NCBI GenBank assembly: GCA_037176705.1
Contig: CM073889.1
Coordinates: 55,669,596-55,733,595, forward strand
DNA length: 64,000 bases
Origin: Molossus alvarezi
Lineage: Eukaryota > Chordata > Mammalia > Chiroptera > Molossidae
Direction: 5' to 3'
How positions within the stretch are numbered: position 1 is the stretch's first letter; every line of letters begins with the position of its first letter. The notes beneath the pieces are model-generated. The model saw only the letters and a list, made by a program, of their open reading frames with translations. It was not told where the DNA came from and searched no databases. The translations under genes and the position numbers were made by a program. This document shows positions 11,193 to 24,030 of the stretch, piece by piece.

Positions 11193-14100
11193 ATGGAAAT
11201 AAATAACTACCTATCAATAATCCCTTTAAATGTAAATGGTTTGAACACTCCAATAAAAAGACACAGAGTAGCTGATTGGGTGAAAAAGCATGACTCAAAT
11301 ATATATTGTTTACAGGAGACCCACCTCACAACAAAAGACTCGCATAGGTTGAAAGTGAAAGGATGGAAAAAAATCTTCCAAGCAAACAAAAAGGAAACAA
11401 AAAGCTGGAGTAGCAATACTCATATCCGATAAAATAGATTTCAAAATGAAGGCCATAACTAGACATAACATTAAAAGGATCTATCCAACAGGAAAATATC
11501 TGGTAAACATATATGCACCCAATATACGAGCAACAAAAATATATTAAAAATCTGGAGGACCTCAAAGGACAAATCCACAGCAATACAATCATAGCAGGAA
11601 ACTTGAAAACCCTGCTGACATCACTGAATAGATCCTCTAGACAAAAAATTAATAAGAAAACAGAAACTCTAAATGATGCACTAGATCAAATAAATTTAAT
11701 AGATATCTACAAAGAATTACACCCCAAAACTGCAGAACTCACATTCTTCTTAAGTGCACATGGAACATTCTTAAAAATAGATCACATGTTAGGACAAAAA
11801 CTAAGTCTCTAGATTAGAAGATTGAAATCATTATCAAGCGTCTTCTCAGATCACAATAGCATGAAACTAGAAATCAATTGCAACAAGAACATGCAAAGAC
11901 ATCTGAACACATGGAGGCTAAATAGCATGTTATTGAGCAATGAATGGGTTACCAAGGAGATCAAAGAAGAAATTAAAAACTTCCTGGAAACCAATGAAAC
12001 TGTGTGTGTTCACACAACAATACAAAATCTATAAGATGCAGCAAAAGCAGTTCTGAGAGGGAAGTTCACAGCACTATAGGCACCTCAAGAAACAAGAAAA
12101 ATTGCTAATTGACTACCTAACTTCACTACTTCAAGAACTAAAAAGCAAACAAAAATAAAACCCCAAAGCAAGTAGAAGGAAGGAAATGGTAAAGATCAGA
12201 GCAGAAATAAATAACATATGAACCAAAAAAAAAATTCAAAAGATAAATTAAACAAAGAGATGGTTCTTCGAAAAGATTGACAGGCCCTTAGCTAGACTCA
12301 CCTAGAAACAAGGAGAGAGAGAACCCAAATACACAAAATCAGAAATGAAAGAGGAGAAGTAATAACTGACACCACAGAAATACAAAGGATTGTTAACAAA
12401 TACTATGAACAATTATATGGAAACAAATTGGAAATCTAAGCAAAATGGACAAATTTCTAGAAACACACAGTCTGCCAAAACTGAACCAGGAAGAGATAGA
12501 AAAATTGAACAGACCAATAACAACTAAGAACATTAAAGATTTAATCAAGGCTCTCCCAGTGAACAAAAACCAAGGCCCGGACGGCTACATGGGAGACTTT
12601 ACCAAACATTCAACGAACTAACACCTATTGTCCTCAAACTATTCCAAAAAATTCAAGAACAAGAAAGACTTCCAAACTTGTTTTATGAGGCCAGCATAAT
12701 TCTAATTCCAAAACCAGATAAAGACACTATAAAAAGAAAAAACAGTACAGGCCAATATCCCTGAAGAACATAAACACCAAAATCCTGAACAAAATACTAC
12801 CAAATCAGATCCAGCAATATATTAAAATAAATTATTCACCATGACCAAGTGAGATTCATTCCAGAAATGCAAGGCTGGTACAATATTTGCAAATCAATAA
12901 ATGTGATACACCACATAAACAAAACAAAAGAAAAAAATCATATGATCATATCAATAGACGCTGAATAAGCATTCAGCAAAATCAACCGCCCATTTCTGAT
13001 AAAAACACTCAGCAATCTAGGAATAGAGGAATCATATCTTGACATAATAAAGGCCATATATGAAAGACCTACAGCCAACAACATACTCAATGGGCAAAAA
13101 CTAAAAGCATTTCCCTTAAGAGTAGGAACAAGACAGGGATGCCCACTTTTGCCACTCTTATTTAACATAGTACTGAACTGGAAGACTTAGCCACAGCAAT
13201 CAGACATGAAGAAAAAATGAAAGGGATCCAAATTGGAAATGAGGAAGTGAAACTGTCATTATTGGCAGATGACATGACATTGTACATAGAAAACCCTAAA
13301 GACTCCATCAAAAAACTACTAGATATAATAAATGAATTTGGCAAAGTAGCAGGATAGAAAATTAATGTTAAAAAATAGACAGTATTCTTATACACCAATG
13401 ATGAACTGACAGAAAGAGTTAGTAAAAAACAATCCCATTTACCACTGCAGCAAAAAATTTAAGATACCTAGGAATAAACTTAACCAAAGAAGTAAAGGAC
13501 CTATTTGCTGAAAACTACAAGACGTTGAAAAAAATACAGGAAGATATAAAAAAGTGGAAACATATACCTTGTTCATGGATTGGTGGATTTAACATTATTA
13601 AAATGTCCATACTACACAAAGCAATCTATAGATTCAATGCACTCCCCATCAAAATACCATACTTCACAGAATTAGAACAAATACTCAAAAGTTCATATGG
13701 AATCAAGAAAGACCTTGAATAGCCACAGCAATCTTGAAAAAGGACAAAGTAGATGAGATCACAATACCAGATATCAGGTTATACTACAAAGCCACTATAA
13801 TCAAAACAGCCTGGTACTGGCATAAGAACAGGCATATAGATCAATGGAACAGAACAGAGAACCCAGAAATTGACCTAAGACATTATGCTAAATTAATATT
13901 TGACAAAGTAGGTAAGAGCATACAATGGAGTAAAGACAGTCTCTTCAATAAATGGTGCTGGAAAAATTGGACAGCTACATGCAAAAAAATAAAACTAGAT
14001 CACCAGGGTACACCATACACCAGAATAAACTCAAAATGGATAAAAGATTTAAATGTGCCTTGTGAATACATAAAAATCCTACAAGAAAATGTAGGCAACA

Positions 14101-14966
14101 AAATTTGAGACATCATACACAGCAGAATATTCACTGATATATCACCTAAGGGAACAAAAACAAAGGAAAAAATAAACACCTGGAACTACATAAAACTAAA
14201 AAGCTTCTCCACAGCAGAAGAAACAACCATCAAATTTGAAAGGGAACCCAGTGTATGGGAGAGTATAATTGCCAATGATACATCAGTTAAGGGGTTAATT
14301 TCCAAAATATATAGAGTGTTCACACAATTCAACAAAAGGAAAACAAAGAACCCAATTAAAAATGGGCAGATAACCGAAATAGACACCTCTCCAAACAAGA
14401 CATACAAATGTCCAAGAAACATAAAGAAATGCTCAATGTCACTAATCATCAGAGAGATGCAAATTAAAACAACAATGAAGTATCACCTTACGCCTGTCAG
14501 AATGGCCGCCATCAACAAATTAACACACAACAAGTGTTGGCAACGGTGTGGAGAACAGGGTACTCTAGTACACTGCTGGTGGGAATGCAGACTGATGCAG
14601 CCAAGGTGGAAAACAGTATGGTGTTTCCTCAAAAAACTAAAAATTGAATTGCTATTTGACCCAGTGATCCCACTTCTGGGAATATATCTTAAGATTCTTG
14701 AAACACCAATCAGAAAGAATATATATACTGCTATGTTCATAGCAGCACTATTAACAATTGCTAAGAACTGAAAACAGCCCAAGTGTCCATCAATAGACAA
14801 CTGGAAAAAAGCTGTGGTACATATATACAATGGAATATTATGCAGCTGTAAGAAAAAAGGATCTCTTATCCGTTGAGGTGACATGGAGGAACCTCGAGAG
14901 TATTATGCTAAGTGAAGTGAGCCAATTGAAGAAAGACAAATACCACGTGATCTCACTTATTTGTAG
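11193..14966 (+). pseudogene. L1 A ORF2 remnant (endonuclease / reverse transcriptase)
   Basis: Starts MEINNYLSIIPLNVNGLN with the endonuclease motif LQETHLTTKDSH, then shifts frame near 11400. Later pieces show VIHKLL-like RT segments, the [11 protein letters not shown] and [14 protein letters not shown] stretches, and the C-terminal cysteine/histidine cluster [21 protein letters not shown] (about 14525-14590). The catalytic box is read from 'ggcagatgacatgaca' (about 13264), so the frame there still codes A-D-D. Numerous indels and stops are spread along it. Confidence 0.8.
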
Positions 14967-15130
14967 AATATAATGAACAAGGTGAGCTGATGAACAAAAT
15001 AGATCCAGAGACATAGAAAAGAGTATGGTTCAAACTGACAAACCTCAGAGTATGGCGGCGGGGGGGCTGAATGAGATGAACCAAAGAAATTTTATGCATG
15101 TATGCATAACCAATAAACATAGGCAGCACC

Positions 15131-18100
15131 ATATTGTTTCGCATAGTGGCTGCACCAGTCTGCATTCCCACCAGCAGTGTACTAGAGTCCCCGTTTCTCT
15201 ACAACCTCGCCAACACTTGTTGTTTGATGATTTGTTGATGGCAGCCATTCTGACAGGTATGACGTGATACTTCATTGTTGTTTTAATTTGCATCTCTCTG
15301 ATGATTAGTGATGTTGAGCATTTCTTCATATGTCTCTTAGCCATTTGTATGTCCTGTTTGGAGAGGTGTCAATTTAGTTCCTTTGCCCATTTTTTAATTG
15401 GGTTCTTTGTCTTCCTTTTGTTGAGTTGTATGAGCACTCTCTATATATTGGAAATTAACCCCTTATCTGTTATATCATTGGCAATTATGCTCTCCTATAC
15501 AGTGGGTTGCCTTTCCACTTTGCTGATTGTATCTTTTGCTGTGCAGAAGCTTTTGAGTTTAATGTAGTCTCATGTGTTCATTTTCTCCTTTGTTTCTGTT
15601 CCCTTAGGTGATGTATCAGTGAAAATTTGGCTGTGCATGATGTCTGAAATTTTGTTGCCGACATTTTCTTCTAGGATTTTTATGAATTCATGAGTCATAT
15701 TTAAGTCTTCTATCCATTTTGAGTTTATTCTTGAGTATGGTGTAAGTTGATGGTCTAGTTTCATTTTTTTTTTTTTGCATGTAGCAGTCCCATTACCCAG
15801 CACCATTTATTAAAGAGGCTGTCTTTACTCCACTATATGCTCTTGCCACCTTTGTCAAATATTAATTGAGCATATTGCCTTGGGTCTATTTCTGGATTCT
15901 CTGTTCTGTTCCACTGGTCTATATGCCTGTTCTTGTGCCAGTACCAGGCTGTTTTGATTACAGTGGCTTTGTAGTATAACCTGAAATCTGGTAATGTGAT
16001 CCTTCCAACTTTGTTCTTCTTTTTCAAGATTGCTGTGGCTAATCCTGGTCTTTTTTGGTTCCATAGGAACTTTTGAAGTATTTGTTCTAGTTCTGTGAGG
16101 TATGTTGTTGGTATTTTGATGGGGATTACATTGATTCTATAGATTGCTTTGGGTAGTATGGACATTTTAATTATGTTAATTCTTCCAATCCATGAACAAG
16201 GTATGTGCTTCCACTCTTTTATATCTTCCTCTATTTCTTTTTTCAATGACCTGTAATTTTCTACGAATAGATCCAGTATTTCTTTAGTTAAGTTTATTCC
16301 TAGGTATCCTAATTTTTTTTGCCACGATGGTAAATGGGATTGTTTTTTCTTAGTTTCTCTTTCTGTGAGTTCATCATTGGTGTATAAAAATGCCATCAAT
16401 TTCTTGACATTCATTTTGTATCCTGCTACTTTGCCAAATTCACTTATTAAGTCTAGTAAGTTTTTGATGGAGTCTTTGAGGTGTTCTAGTATAGTATCAT
16501 GTCATCTGCGAATAATGACAGTTTCACTTCCTCCTTTCCAATTTGGATCCCTTTTATTTTTTCTTCCTGATATCTGTGGCTAAGACTTTCAGTACTATGC
16601 TATATAAGAGTGGTGAAAGTGGGCATCCTTGTCTTGTTCCTGTTCTTAAGAGAAATGCTTTTAATTTTTGCACATTGAGTATGATGCTGGCTGTAGGTCT
16701 TTCATACATGGCCTTTATTATGTCAAGATATGATCCCTCTATTCCCAGATTGCTAAGCATTTTTATCAGAAATGGGTGCTGGATTTTGTCAAATGATTTT
16801 TCAGCATCTATTGATATGATCATATAATTTTTGTCTTTCATTTTGTTATGTGGTGTATCACATTTATTAATTTGCAAATATTGTACCGGCCTTGCATCCC
16901 TGGGATGAATTCCAGTTGGTCATGGTGAATAATTTTTTCATGTATTGCTGAATTCTATTTGCTAGTATTTTGTTGAGGATTTTGGCATCTATGTTCATCA
17001 TGGATAGGTCTGTAGTTTTCTTTCTTTGTAGTGTCTTTTTCTGGTTTTCGAATTATAATTATGCTGGCCTCATAAAACGAGTTTGGAAGTCTTCCTTCTT
17101 CTTCAATTGTTTGAAATAGTTTGAGAATGGATATTAGTTCTTCTTTGAATGTTCAGTAAAATTTCCCTGTGAAGCAGTCCGGCCCTGGGCTTTTGTTTAC
17201 TGGAACACTCTTGATAACATCTTCAATTTCTTCTGTTGTTATTGGTCTGTTCAATATTTCTATCTCTTCCCATGTCTGTTTTGGGAGCCTATGTGTTTCT
17301 AGAAATTTGTCCATTTTGCTTAGATTGTCAAATTTGTTGCCATATAATTCTTCATAATATTTGTTAACAATCATTTGTATTTCTGTGGTGTCAGTTATTA
17401 TTTCCCCTCTTTCATTTCTGATTTCGTGTATTTGGGTTCTCTCTCTTTGTTTCTTGGTGAGTCTAGCTAAGGGTTCATCAATCTTGTTTATCTTTTCAAA
17501 GAACCAGCTCTTTGTTTCATTGATACTTTGAATTGTTTTGTTTTGTTTTTGTCTCCATGTCATTTATTTCTGCTCTGATCTTTACTATTACCTTCCTTCT
17601 ACGTGCTCTGGGGTTTTCTTTTTGTTTGCTTTCTAGTTCTTGAAGTTGTGAGGATAGATTGTTAGAAATGTTTCTTCTTTCTTGAGGTAGGCCTGTAATG
17701 CTATGAACTTCCCTCTCAGAACTGCTTTCGCTGCATCTTAGAGATTTGGTGTTGTGTGTTCATTTTCATTGGTTTCCAAAAAGGTTTTAATTTCTTCCTT
17801 GGTCTCCTTGGTAACCCATTCATTGTTCAATAACAAGCTATTTAGCCTCCATGTGTTCCAGTGTCTTTGCATGTTCTTGTTGCAATTGATTCCTTGTTTC
17901 ATGCCATTGAAATTTGAGAAGATGCCTGATATGATTTCAGTCTTCTTGAACTTGTAGAAATTTAGTTTGTGCCCTAACATGTGGTCTATCTTTGAGAATG
18001 TCCCATGTGCATTTGACAAGAATGTGAATTCTGCATTTTGGGGTGTAATTCTCTGTAGATATCTATTAAAGCCATTTGATCTAGTGCTTCATTTAGAGTC

Positions 18101-18590
18101 TGTGTTTTCTTGTTAAGTTTTTGTCTAGAAGATCTATGCAGTGATGTCAGCAGGGTGTTGAAGTCCCCTGCTATAACTGTATTGCTGTTGATTTCTTCTT
18201 TGAAGTCCTCCAGAAAACTTTTAATATAGGTTGGTGCTCCTATAATGGATGCATATGTGTCTACCAAGTTTATATCTTCCTGTCGGATAGATCCTTTCAA
18301 TATTATGTAGTGGCCTTCTTTGTCTCTAGTTATGGTCTTCATTGTGAAATCTACTTTATTAGATATGAGTATTGCTACCCCAGCTTTTTGTTTCCTTTTT
18401 GTTTGCTTGGAAGATTTTTTTTCCATCCCTTCACTTTCAACCTATGTGAATCTTTTGTTGTGAGGTGGGTCTCTTGTAAACAACATATATGTGAGTCATG
18501 CTTTCTTATCCAGTCAGCTACTCTGTCTTTTTATTGGAGCATTCAAGCCATTCACATTTAAGGTGATAATTGATACGTGCTTGTTTATTG
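15131..18590 (-). pseudogene. L1 B ORF2 remnant
   Basis: Minus-strand pieces in order: endonuclease (KQKAGVAILISNKVDFTMK, TVIAGDFNTLLTSLHRSSRQK with the GDFN motif), connector, RT ([46 protein letters not shown]), thumb region ([29 protein letters not shown]) and the C-terminal Cys/His cluster [22 protein letters not shown]. Frames change several times; the longest continuous piece is 193 codons (15833-16414). Confidence 0.8.
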
Positions 18591-18689
18591 CCATTTTTGT
18601 TTAGTGTAGTTCTATTTTTCTTTGTATTTCTTCTACTAATTACAGCAGTCCTTTTAGCATATCTTTCAGTGCTAGTTTGGTGTTAATAT

Positions 18690-19531
18690 ATTCCCTTAGC
18701 GTTTTTTTTTTTTTTTTTTTGGTTTGGAAAGCCCTTTATTTGACCTTTTATTTTGAATGATAGCCTTGCTGGATAGAGTAGTCTTGGATTCAGATCCTTG
18801 TTTTTCATGACCTTGATTACTTCATGCTACTCTCTTCTGGTCTGTAGTGTTTCTGTTAAGAAGCCAGCTGAGAGCCTTATGAGGTTTCCTTTGTAGGTAA
18901 CCTGTTGATTATCGCTTGTTGCCTTTAGGATTCTCTCTCTGTCTTTAATTTTTGGCAGTTTAATTACTATGTGTCTTGGTGTTAGCCTGTTTGGGTTCTT
19001 CTTACTTGGGGCTCTCTGTGTTTCTTGAACTTGAATGCCTTCTTCCTTCATCAAGTTAGGGAAGTTTTCTGTCATTATTTCTTCAAATATATTCTCTAAC
19101 CCTTGCCCATTCCCTTCCTGTAGGGGGACTCCAATGATGCGAATGTTATTACATTTCCAGTTGTCCCACAGTTCTCTTAAGCTACATTCCTGTTTTTTAG
19201 TTATTTTTTCCTTTTGGTTTTCTGAGTGGTTGATTTTTTCTACCCTGTCTTCCAATTCACTGATCCGGTCCTCAGCTTCCTCTACTCTGCTGGGTTGTCC
19301 TTCCAATGTGTTCTTAATTTCTGCTATGTCATTCTTTATTTCCACTTGGTTGGTTTTCAGTATTTCTATATCTTTACTCATGGTGCTGTTATGCTTACTC
19401 ATGCTGTTGAGCTTCCTCAAGATTATGGATGTGAACTCCACCTTTGATAATTTGCTTAGGTGTATTTCATTGAACTCATCTTCGATAGAGTTCTCTTGTT
19501 CTTTCATTTGGGATTTGTTTCTGTATTTCAC
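18690..19531 (-). pseudogene. L1 B ORF1, N-terminal 234 codons open
   Basis: Open from MKYRNKSQMKEQENS at 19531 to a TAG at 18827. It covers the coiled coil (about residues 50-110, heptad-like ISELEDRVEKINHSENQ), the RRM (NIRIIGVPLQEGNGQGLENIFEEI, about 135-165) and most of the C-terminal domain (PRHIVIKLPKIKDRERILKA). The homologous frame runs on to about 18690 after the stop. Only the last 50 or so residues are cut off. It is the longest single open ORF1 stretch in the window. Confidence 0.8.
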
Positions 19532-20022
19532 GTTTTTGGCTATCTCAGTGGGTTTTGGAGCCTGCCAAATTTTCCCTGTCGGTGTTGGTGTTCTGCTGTT
19601 TGTGGCTCCCTCTACTGGATTTGGATGAGCCTGGGTGGGCCTATGATAAACACCACTGTCAAGTCTTCCTTTCCTGGGTAGATTTGCAAGCCCAGGAAAG
19701 GTTCAGATATCCTCTAGCTTTTTCCTGGTGGCTTGTAGTCTCAGTTACTCAGTGCCTTGGAAAGTAGCCCTGGAGTTCTGCATAAGAGGATTTCCAGAGG
19801 TGGGGTAGATGTTGGTTGTTAATGAGCCTCAATTTTCATTTATTTGCCTCAACTGGGAAAGGTTGAATCTCTGAGGGCTGGGGTGGGGGGCGACTGCTTT
19901 TCCCCACAGCTCAGTGAAGAAGCACCCTGGGCACTGTCCTTTGTGGCCGCAACTCGGCAAAAACTCTGAGTGCCCTGCATATCCCGGGTGTCCCCACAGA
20001 GTTTCAGCCCAGTCTGCCCTCC

Positions 20023-20127
20023 CTCTGCTGTAGCCCCCAGGTGAGTTGCTGTGGCTATTTTAGCGCTCTGTCCCTCTGCTGTAGCCCCCAGGTGAGTTGC
20101 TGTGGCTATTTTAGCGCTCTGTCCCGG
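20023..20127 (-). repeat. Direct repeat, about 51 bp x 2, in L1 B 5' UTR
   Basis: The block beginning CCCTCTGCTGTAGCCCCCAG and continuing GGTGAGTTGCTGTGGCTATT ... GCGCTCTG occurs twice in a row with essentially no difference, so the duplication is recent compared with the element. Confidence 0.8.
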
Positions 20128-20409
20128 TTCTCTTCACTGTGGAGCAGGCTTGGTCTTTATTCCCCAAGGGCGCTGCTCATAGCTAAGACTGCTGCTGTCC
20201 AAGGAATCCCAGCCTGCCACCCTCTAGCACCTCCGCAGATCCTACCAGTGTCCCTGGTTATCTGGTCCTGTCCTGCTGCTTTTCTGAGGATTTGTCTTTA
20301 TTCCAGTTGTAATTCCCATTTGGTCTTGGGAGATCATCTGTGTAGCTTCCATACACTCCACCTCCTTTTTCACATCCTCTAAGCCTATCTTGTGTGCAAC
20401 TGGGTCACA

Positions 20410-20925
20410 CGGGCCTTTCTGGTGCCCCTGCACCTTGCAGGTCCCGCAGATAACTGGATCGCACAGTCTTCTGGCGGGCTAGGCTCTATGCCTATGTTAT
20501 GGGCTGCTGGGTCGCACAGGCCTCACTGGTGCTTCAGCACCCCATAAGCCCTGTGTGTAACTAGATCATGCAGTCCCTGCTGAGTAGCACAGTCCTCTCT
20601 GGTGCTTCAGCACCCTGCAGGTCCTGTGGGTAACTGGATGGCACAGTCCCTGCTGGGTCGCAGTGCCTCTCTGGTGCTTCAGCACCCTGCAGGTCCCGTG
20701 GGTAACTGGATGGCACAGTCCCTGCTGGTTTACTGGGGCCTCTCTGGTGCTTCAGCACCCCGCAGATCCCGCGGGTACCTGGATTGCACAGTCCCTGCTG
20801 GATCAAAAGGGCCTCTCTGGTGCTTCAGCACCCTGCAGGTCCCATGGGTAACTAGATTGCATAGTCTCTGCTGGGTCGCACAGGTCACTCTGGTGCCCCC
20901 ACACCCCGTGGTTCCCAGGGTCAGC
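20410..20925 (-). repeat. Tandem repeat array (about seven units of 70-110 bp) in L1 B 5' UTR
   Basis: The phrase TGGTGCTTCAGCACCC recurs near 20530, 20602, 20674, 20742 and 20820, with degenerate units near 20420 and 20892. Each is followed by 'tgcaggtcccgtgggtaactgg' or a variant and 'cacagtccctgctgg'. The spacing is mostly 68-78 bp. This is a monomer-type L1 5' UTR. Each unit carries the small inverted repeat GGTGC-TTCA-GCACC. Confidence 0.8.
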
Positions 20926-21583
20926 ATCTGGATGGAACCAGTCTCTCTTGGGCTCTGGCTTCTGAATGCACTTGTGAGCTACTAGACTGCACAGGCCTCT
21001 GTGGGGCCCCAGGTCCTGCTGCTGGCGGCTGGGGAGTGCTGCTGCCCCGTGGTGCTCAACTCCTGCTCAGCTTTTTCTGTAATTTTTGGGGATGGGCCTC
21101 AGCTGCTGGTCTGTGCTTCTGTTGCCTGGGGATGTTGCTGGGGGTATATCTCGACTCTGATCGAGCTGCTACTGTGGAGGATAGTGCTGGGTTCCCAGTT
21201 GTCCCCGGCTTCTGGGACCAGCACCTTGGGAGCTGCACTACTGTGCACCGGTCTGTGTTGACACAGAGTGTCCACTGGTCCAATGGTGCCAGGTGTGCTG
21301 GTGGGCTTGGGTTGCTGGGCCCTAGCTGCTCCCACTGCCTCCTTCCCGGGAAAACCTGGGGTCTTCCAAAATGGTGGGACCTCCCTGTGGCACAGAGAGA
21401 AGCACCCTGAAGGGCCGCTTACCGAGGTAGCTACTGCTCCCGTCCACAGCACAGGAACCTTCTGCTCAGTGTTTCTGTAGTGCATGGTTTTGGTCATTCA
21501 CCTTCATGCCAATCACACTCTCTCACACTCACTCACTCTCTCACACTCACCCTCCCTCCGGTCCTGCCCACCGCCATCTTTCT

Positions 21584-22169
21584 ATTCCTCTAATGTGCAC
21601 TTTTAAAAGACCACTTTGGCAATACAGTGTGGAGACTAGATGGGACTGTGTATGGAGAAATAAGAAAGGAAAGAAGGAAACTAGCAAGGAAGAGACTCAG
21701 GATCTCTTCTGCAGTAGAATGATGGTACAGGGTGGTAGACTAGATGAAGAGGAGAGATTGGCACATACAGAAGAACTCCCAGACTTCCAGTCTGAGGAAT
21801 CACCTTACACTAAGTGGGAAAGAATTGGGCTCAGATTTCAGGAGGGGCAGCTGAGAGTTCTGTGAACAAATGTCTGAGAGACGGCACAAGAAAAGGTACC
21901 TGGCAGCCAGAGTTCCAGGAAGGTAAAGTTCGGCAGTTGGTAGAAGACACAGACCTAACTGTCTCCTGGCATTTGTCTGGTGGCATCTCCAGCTCATTAT
22001 GTCTAAGACCTATCTCCTTCAGTCCTGTCCTTCTCAGAAATGGCAGCTCAATGTTTCCAGACACTCGGGGGAGAAATATGGTTCTATCTTGGTTCTCCTT
22101 GGCTCTCTTGTACCCAAACCCAGTCATCAGGTGATCTAGTGGGCTTTAACTTCAAAACAGACCTCAGCC
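21584..22169. other. Intronic sequence, no feature recognised
   Basis: Flank beyond the 5' end of L1 B. Short open frames only, without domains. Confidence 0.5.
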
Positions 22170-22850
22170 CTTCCCCCTGCATCCACTGCCACCCTGGTCC
22201 CTGACCCTCTTGGTTTTGATCATTGTCCCTCTCCATTCAGTCAATTCTCCAAAGCACAGCTTAAATATAAGATGATATGACAAATTTTGCCTTCAAACTT
22301 TCCATCAGCTTATCATCTCACTATGAAAATGCTAACGTCCTTACTCTGACCACAAGGCCATACAATCAGCTCGTTATTTCTTTGACTTTACTTGCTGTGA
22401 TTTGCCTCTCCTACACCCCATTCATGTCACTTCAGTAACATAAGCCTTCTTGCTTTTTGCTCCCTAAACATGCCACACATGGTCTATATTAGGACCTTTG
22501 CATCTGCCTGCAACTGGGATGCTCTTCCTCCAGATATCCCTATTTCTCATTTCCTCCTTTCCATCTTATTTCTTTATCAGAGTACATCCTTGACCTACCC
22601 CTCTCCCCAATAAGAGACAGAACCACCATACCCCCTCATTCCCCTCTACCTTTTTTTCCTTGTCTTATTTTTCTTCATAGCACTCACCACCACCTGCCAT
22701 ATATTTGTTTACTGACATCTCTCCATGCTGGAATGTAACCTCTATGACAATGAAGGGTTTGTTTTTTTCCATTTTTATCTCCAGTGTTGAGCACACTGCC
22801 TGACAAACAGGAGACCTCAACATATATTTGTGTAATAAACAAATGGGGCC
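22170..22850 (+). repeat. L2 LINE 3' fragment
   Basis: Long and fairly clear L2 text: 'tggtctatattaggacctttgcatctgcctgcaactgggatgctcttcctccagatatcc' type phrases at about 22480-22540, then the terminal part 'tgttgagcacactgcctgacaaacaggagacctcaacatatatttgtg' at about 22785-22840. Confidence 0.7.
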
Positions 22851-23429
22851 ATGGACAGGTACAACATTGTCCCTACCCCTGGAGGATACCAGTCTGAGTC
22901 TGGGATCTATACATCTACACAGGTTCATGGAGATACATACGCATGCAGGACTGGGAGCAGGGAGCAGGGCAGGCCCTGAGACTGACTGGGCACTTAGAAG
23001 TTCCATTCAACCCCCAGGATAAGGAACCTTCCAAGCAGAGGAGAAGCAGGGCTGAAGTTCACCAGGGCCCCAAGTTTCCCTACACAGATGCAGTTAGGAT
23101 AGCAGCAGAGAAAGATGGGTAACACAGCAGGAAGGTCACTGCTGCCAGATACCCACCTGAGTGGGACAGGAAAGGATCACCAGTCAGGCCCAGACCCAGG
23201 GTCTGGCTCCCCACAGGGCATGGCTGTCTCTTCTTCCTGTCCTTGCCATCTCTCTGGCACCAAGAAATTCTTGGGAAGGAAAGAATGGACCCAGGGAGGG
23301 AATGAGGGAGGAAGGATGGATTCAAGCAAGAAAATAATTTTTAAAACCCAAGTTCATGCTTGATAAGCAGTTTGGTCATTTCTGATTAACGAAGAAGCTT
23401 TACAATCATTTGGGTCAGTTATTCTTCAT
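22851..23429. other. Intronic sequence, no feature recognised
   Basis: No exon-like, RNA or repeat signal assigned. Confidence 0.5.
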
Positions 23430-23560
23430 AAAAACCCTACAGGTCAATTTTTACATTCAATTTTATGGATGAAGAAACAGAGGTTTTGATGTCTCCAAGG
23501 TCACAAATCAAATAGGCTGAGAGATGGGACAATACACTCTGGGTTAAAAGGCAGGCCTGA
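23430..23560 (-). repeat. MIR fossil
   Basis: Reverse MIR pattern: 'ttatggatgaagaaacagaggttttgatgtctccaaggtcacaaatcaaatagg'. Confidence 0.65.
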
Positions 23561-23929
23561 CATTCCATGGCCCTGTCTCCTGACCAGCTGAGCAAAAACT
23601 GCCATGGGCTGGCCGGAGTTAGGGGCGAAGAGTAGCTCTGCCCTGCCAGGAGCTGTGGGGTCTGGATGACAGACAATGTAGATGTCCCCAAAGCATGAAC
23701 CCAGAAAGATGGCTCTGGAGAAGGAGCAGAGGGAAGATCCCTCACCAGTCACTTTGAGAGGAGCCCTTCTAAGGCATGTAATAAAGCCAGGAAAGTCAGG
23801 CCTGCCATGAGACTCAGGCTGGCAGAGGCAGGGGAAGCCTAGCCCTCTCTGCTCTTGCCATCAGCTACTACAGTTGCCCTGGCCAAGATCAGCAACTGCT
23901 TCCTGATGGCTGACCCCAGTGATTGGTTT

Positions 23930-24030
23930 CAGACCTGACTTCTCCTGTATCTGTCTTTGAGTAGCATGGTACCCTGTCCCCAGCACAGGACAGACACTGA
24001 GTAAACATTTGCTGATTAAATATCAGGCCT
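23930..24030 (+). repeat. L2/MIR-type 3' end fossil
   Basis: 'accctgtccccagcacaggacagacactgagtaaacatttgctgattaaat' matches the shared 3' tail form of these old elements. Confidence 0.5.

Larger units (their letters stand above)
9452..15130 (+). mobile_element. L1 element A, near full length, 3' tail missing
   Basis: Begins with the motif AAAAATGGCGGC near 9470, like the start of L1 G at 37841. It then has a 5' UTR of about 830 bp, an ORF1 remnant (10301-11124), an ORF2 remnant (11193-14966) and part of the 3' UTR (stop near 14966, then 'atgcatgtatgcataacc' at about 15095-15112). The last hundred or so bases and the A-rich tail seen in other copies are absent. Element B starts directly afterwards in reverse. 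Many frameshifts and stops make it dead. Confidence 0.85.
15131..21583 (-). mobile_element. L1 element B, near full length, 3' end missing
   Basis: Reverse-orientation L1. Gene order on the minus strand: 5' end near 21583 (AAAGATGGCGGTGG), a long 5' UTR with tandem repeats (to about 19600), ORF1 (19531-18690) and ORF2 (about 18590 to 15131). ORF2 is cut at 15131, just after the ...QPLCETIWC segment, so the last part of ORF2, the 3' UTR and the tail are gone. It abuts element A tail to tail. It differs from A and G in its promoter region, which is like that of C. Confidence 0.85.

Noticed and set aside
11207..20000. Long antisense open frames in L1 A and B (for example 19035-19628 plus strand)
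   Set aside because: They are mirror frames of A-rich L1 ORFs without domains or their own conservation.
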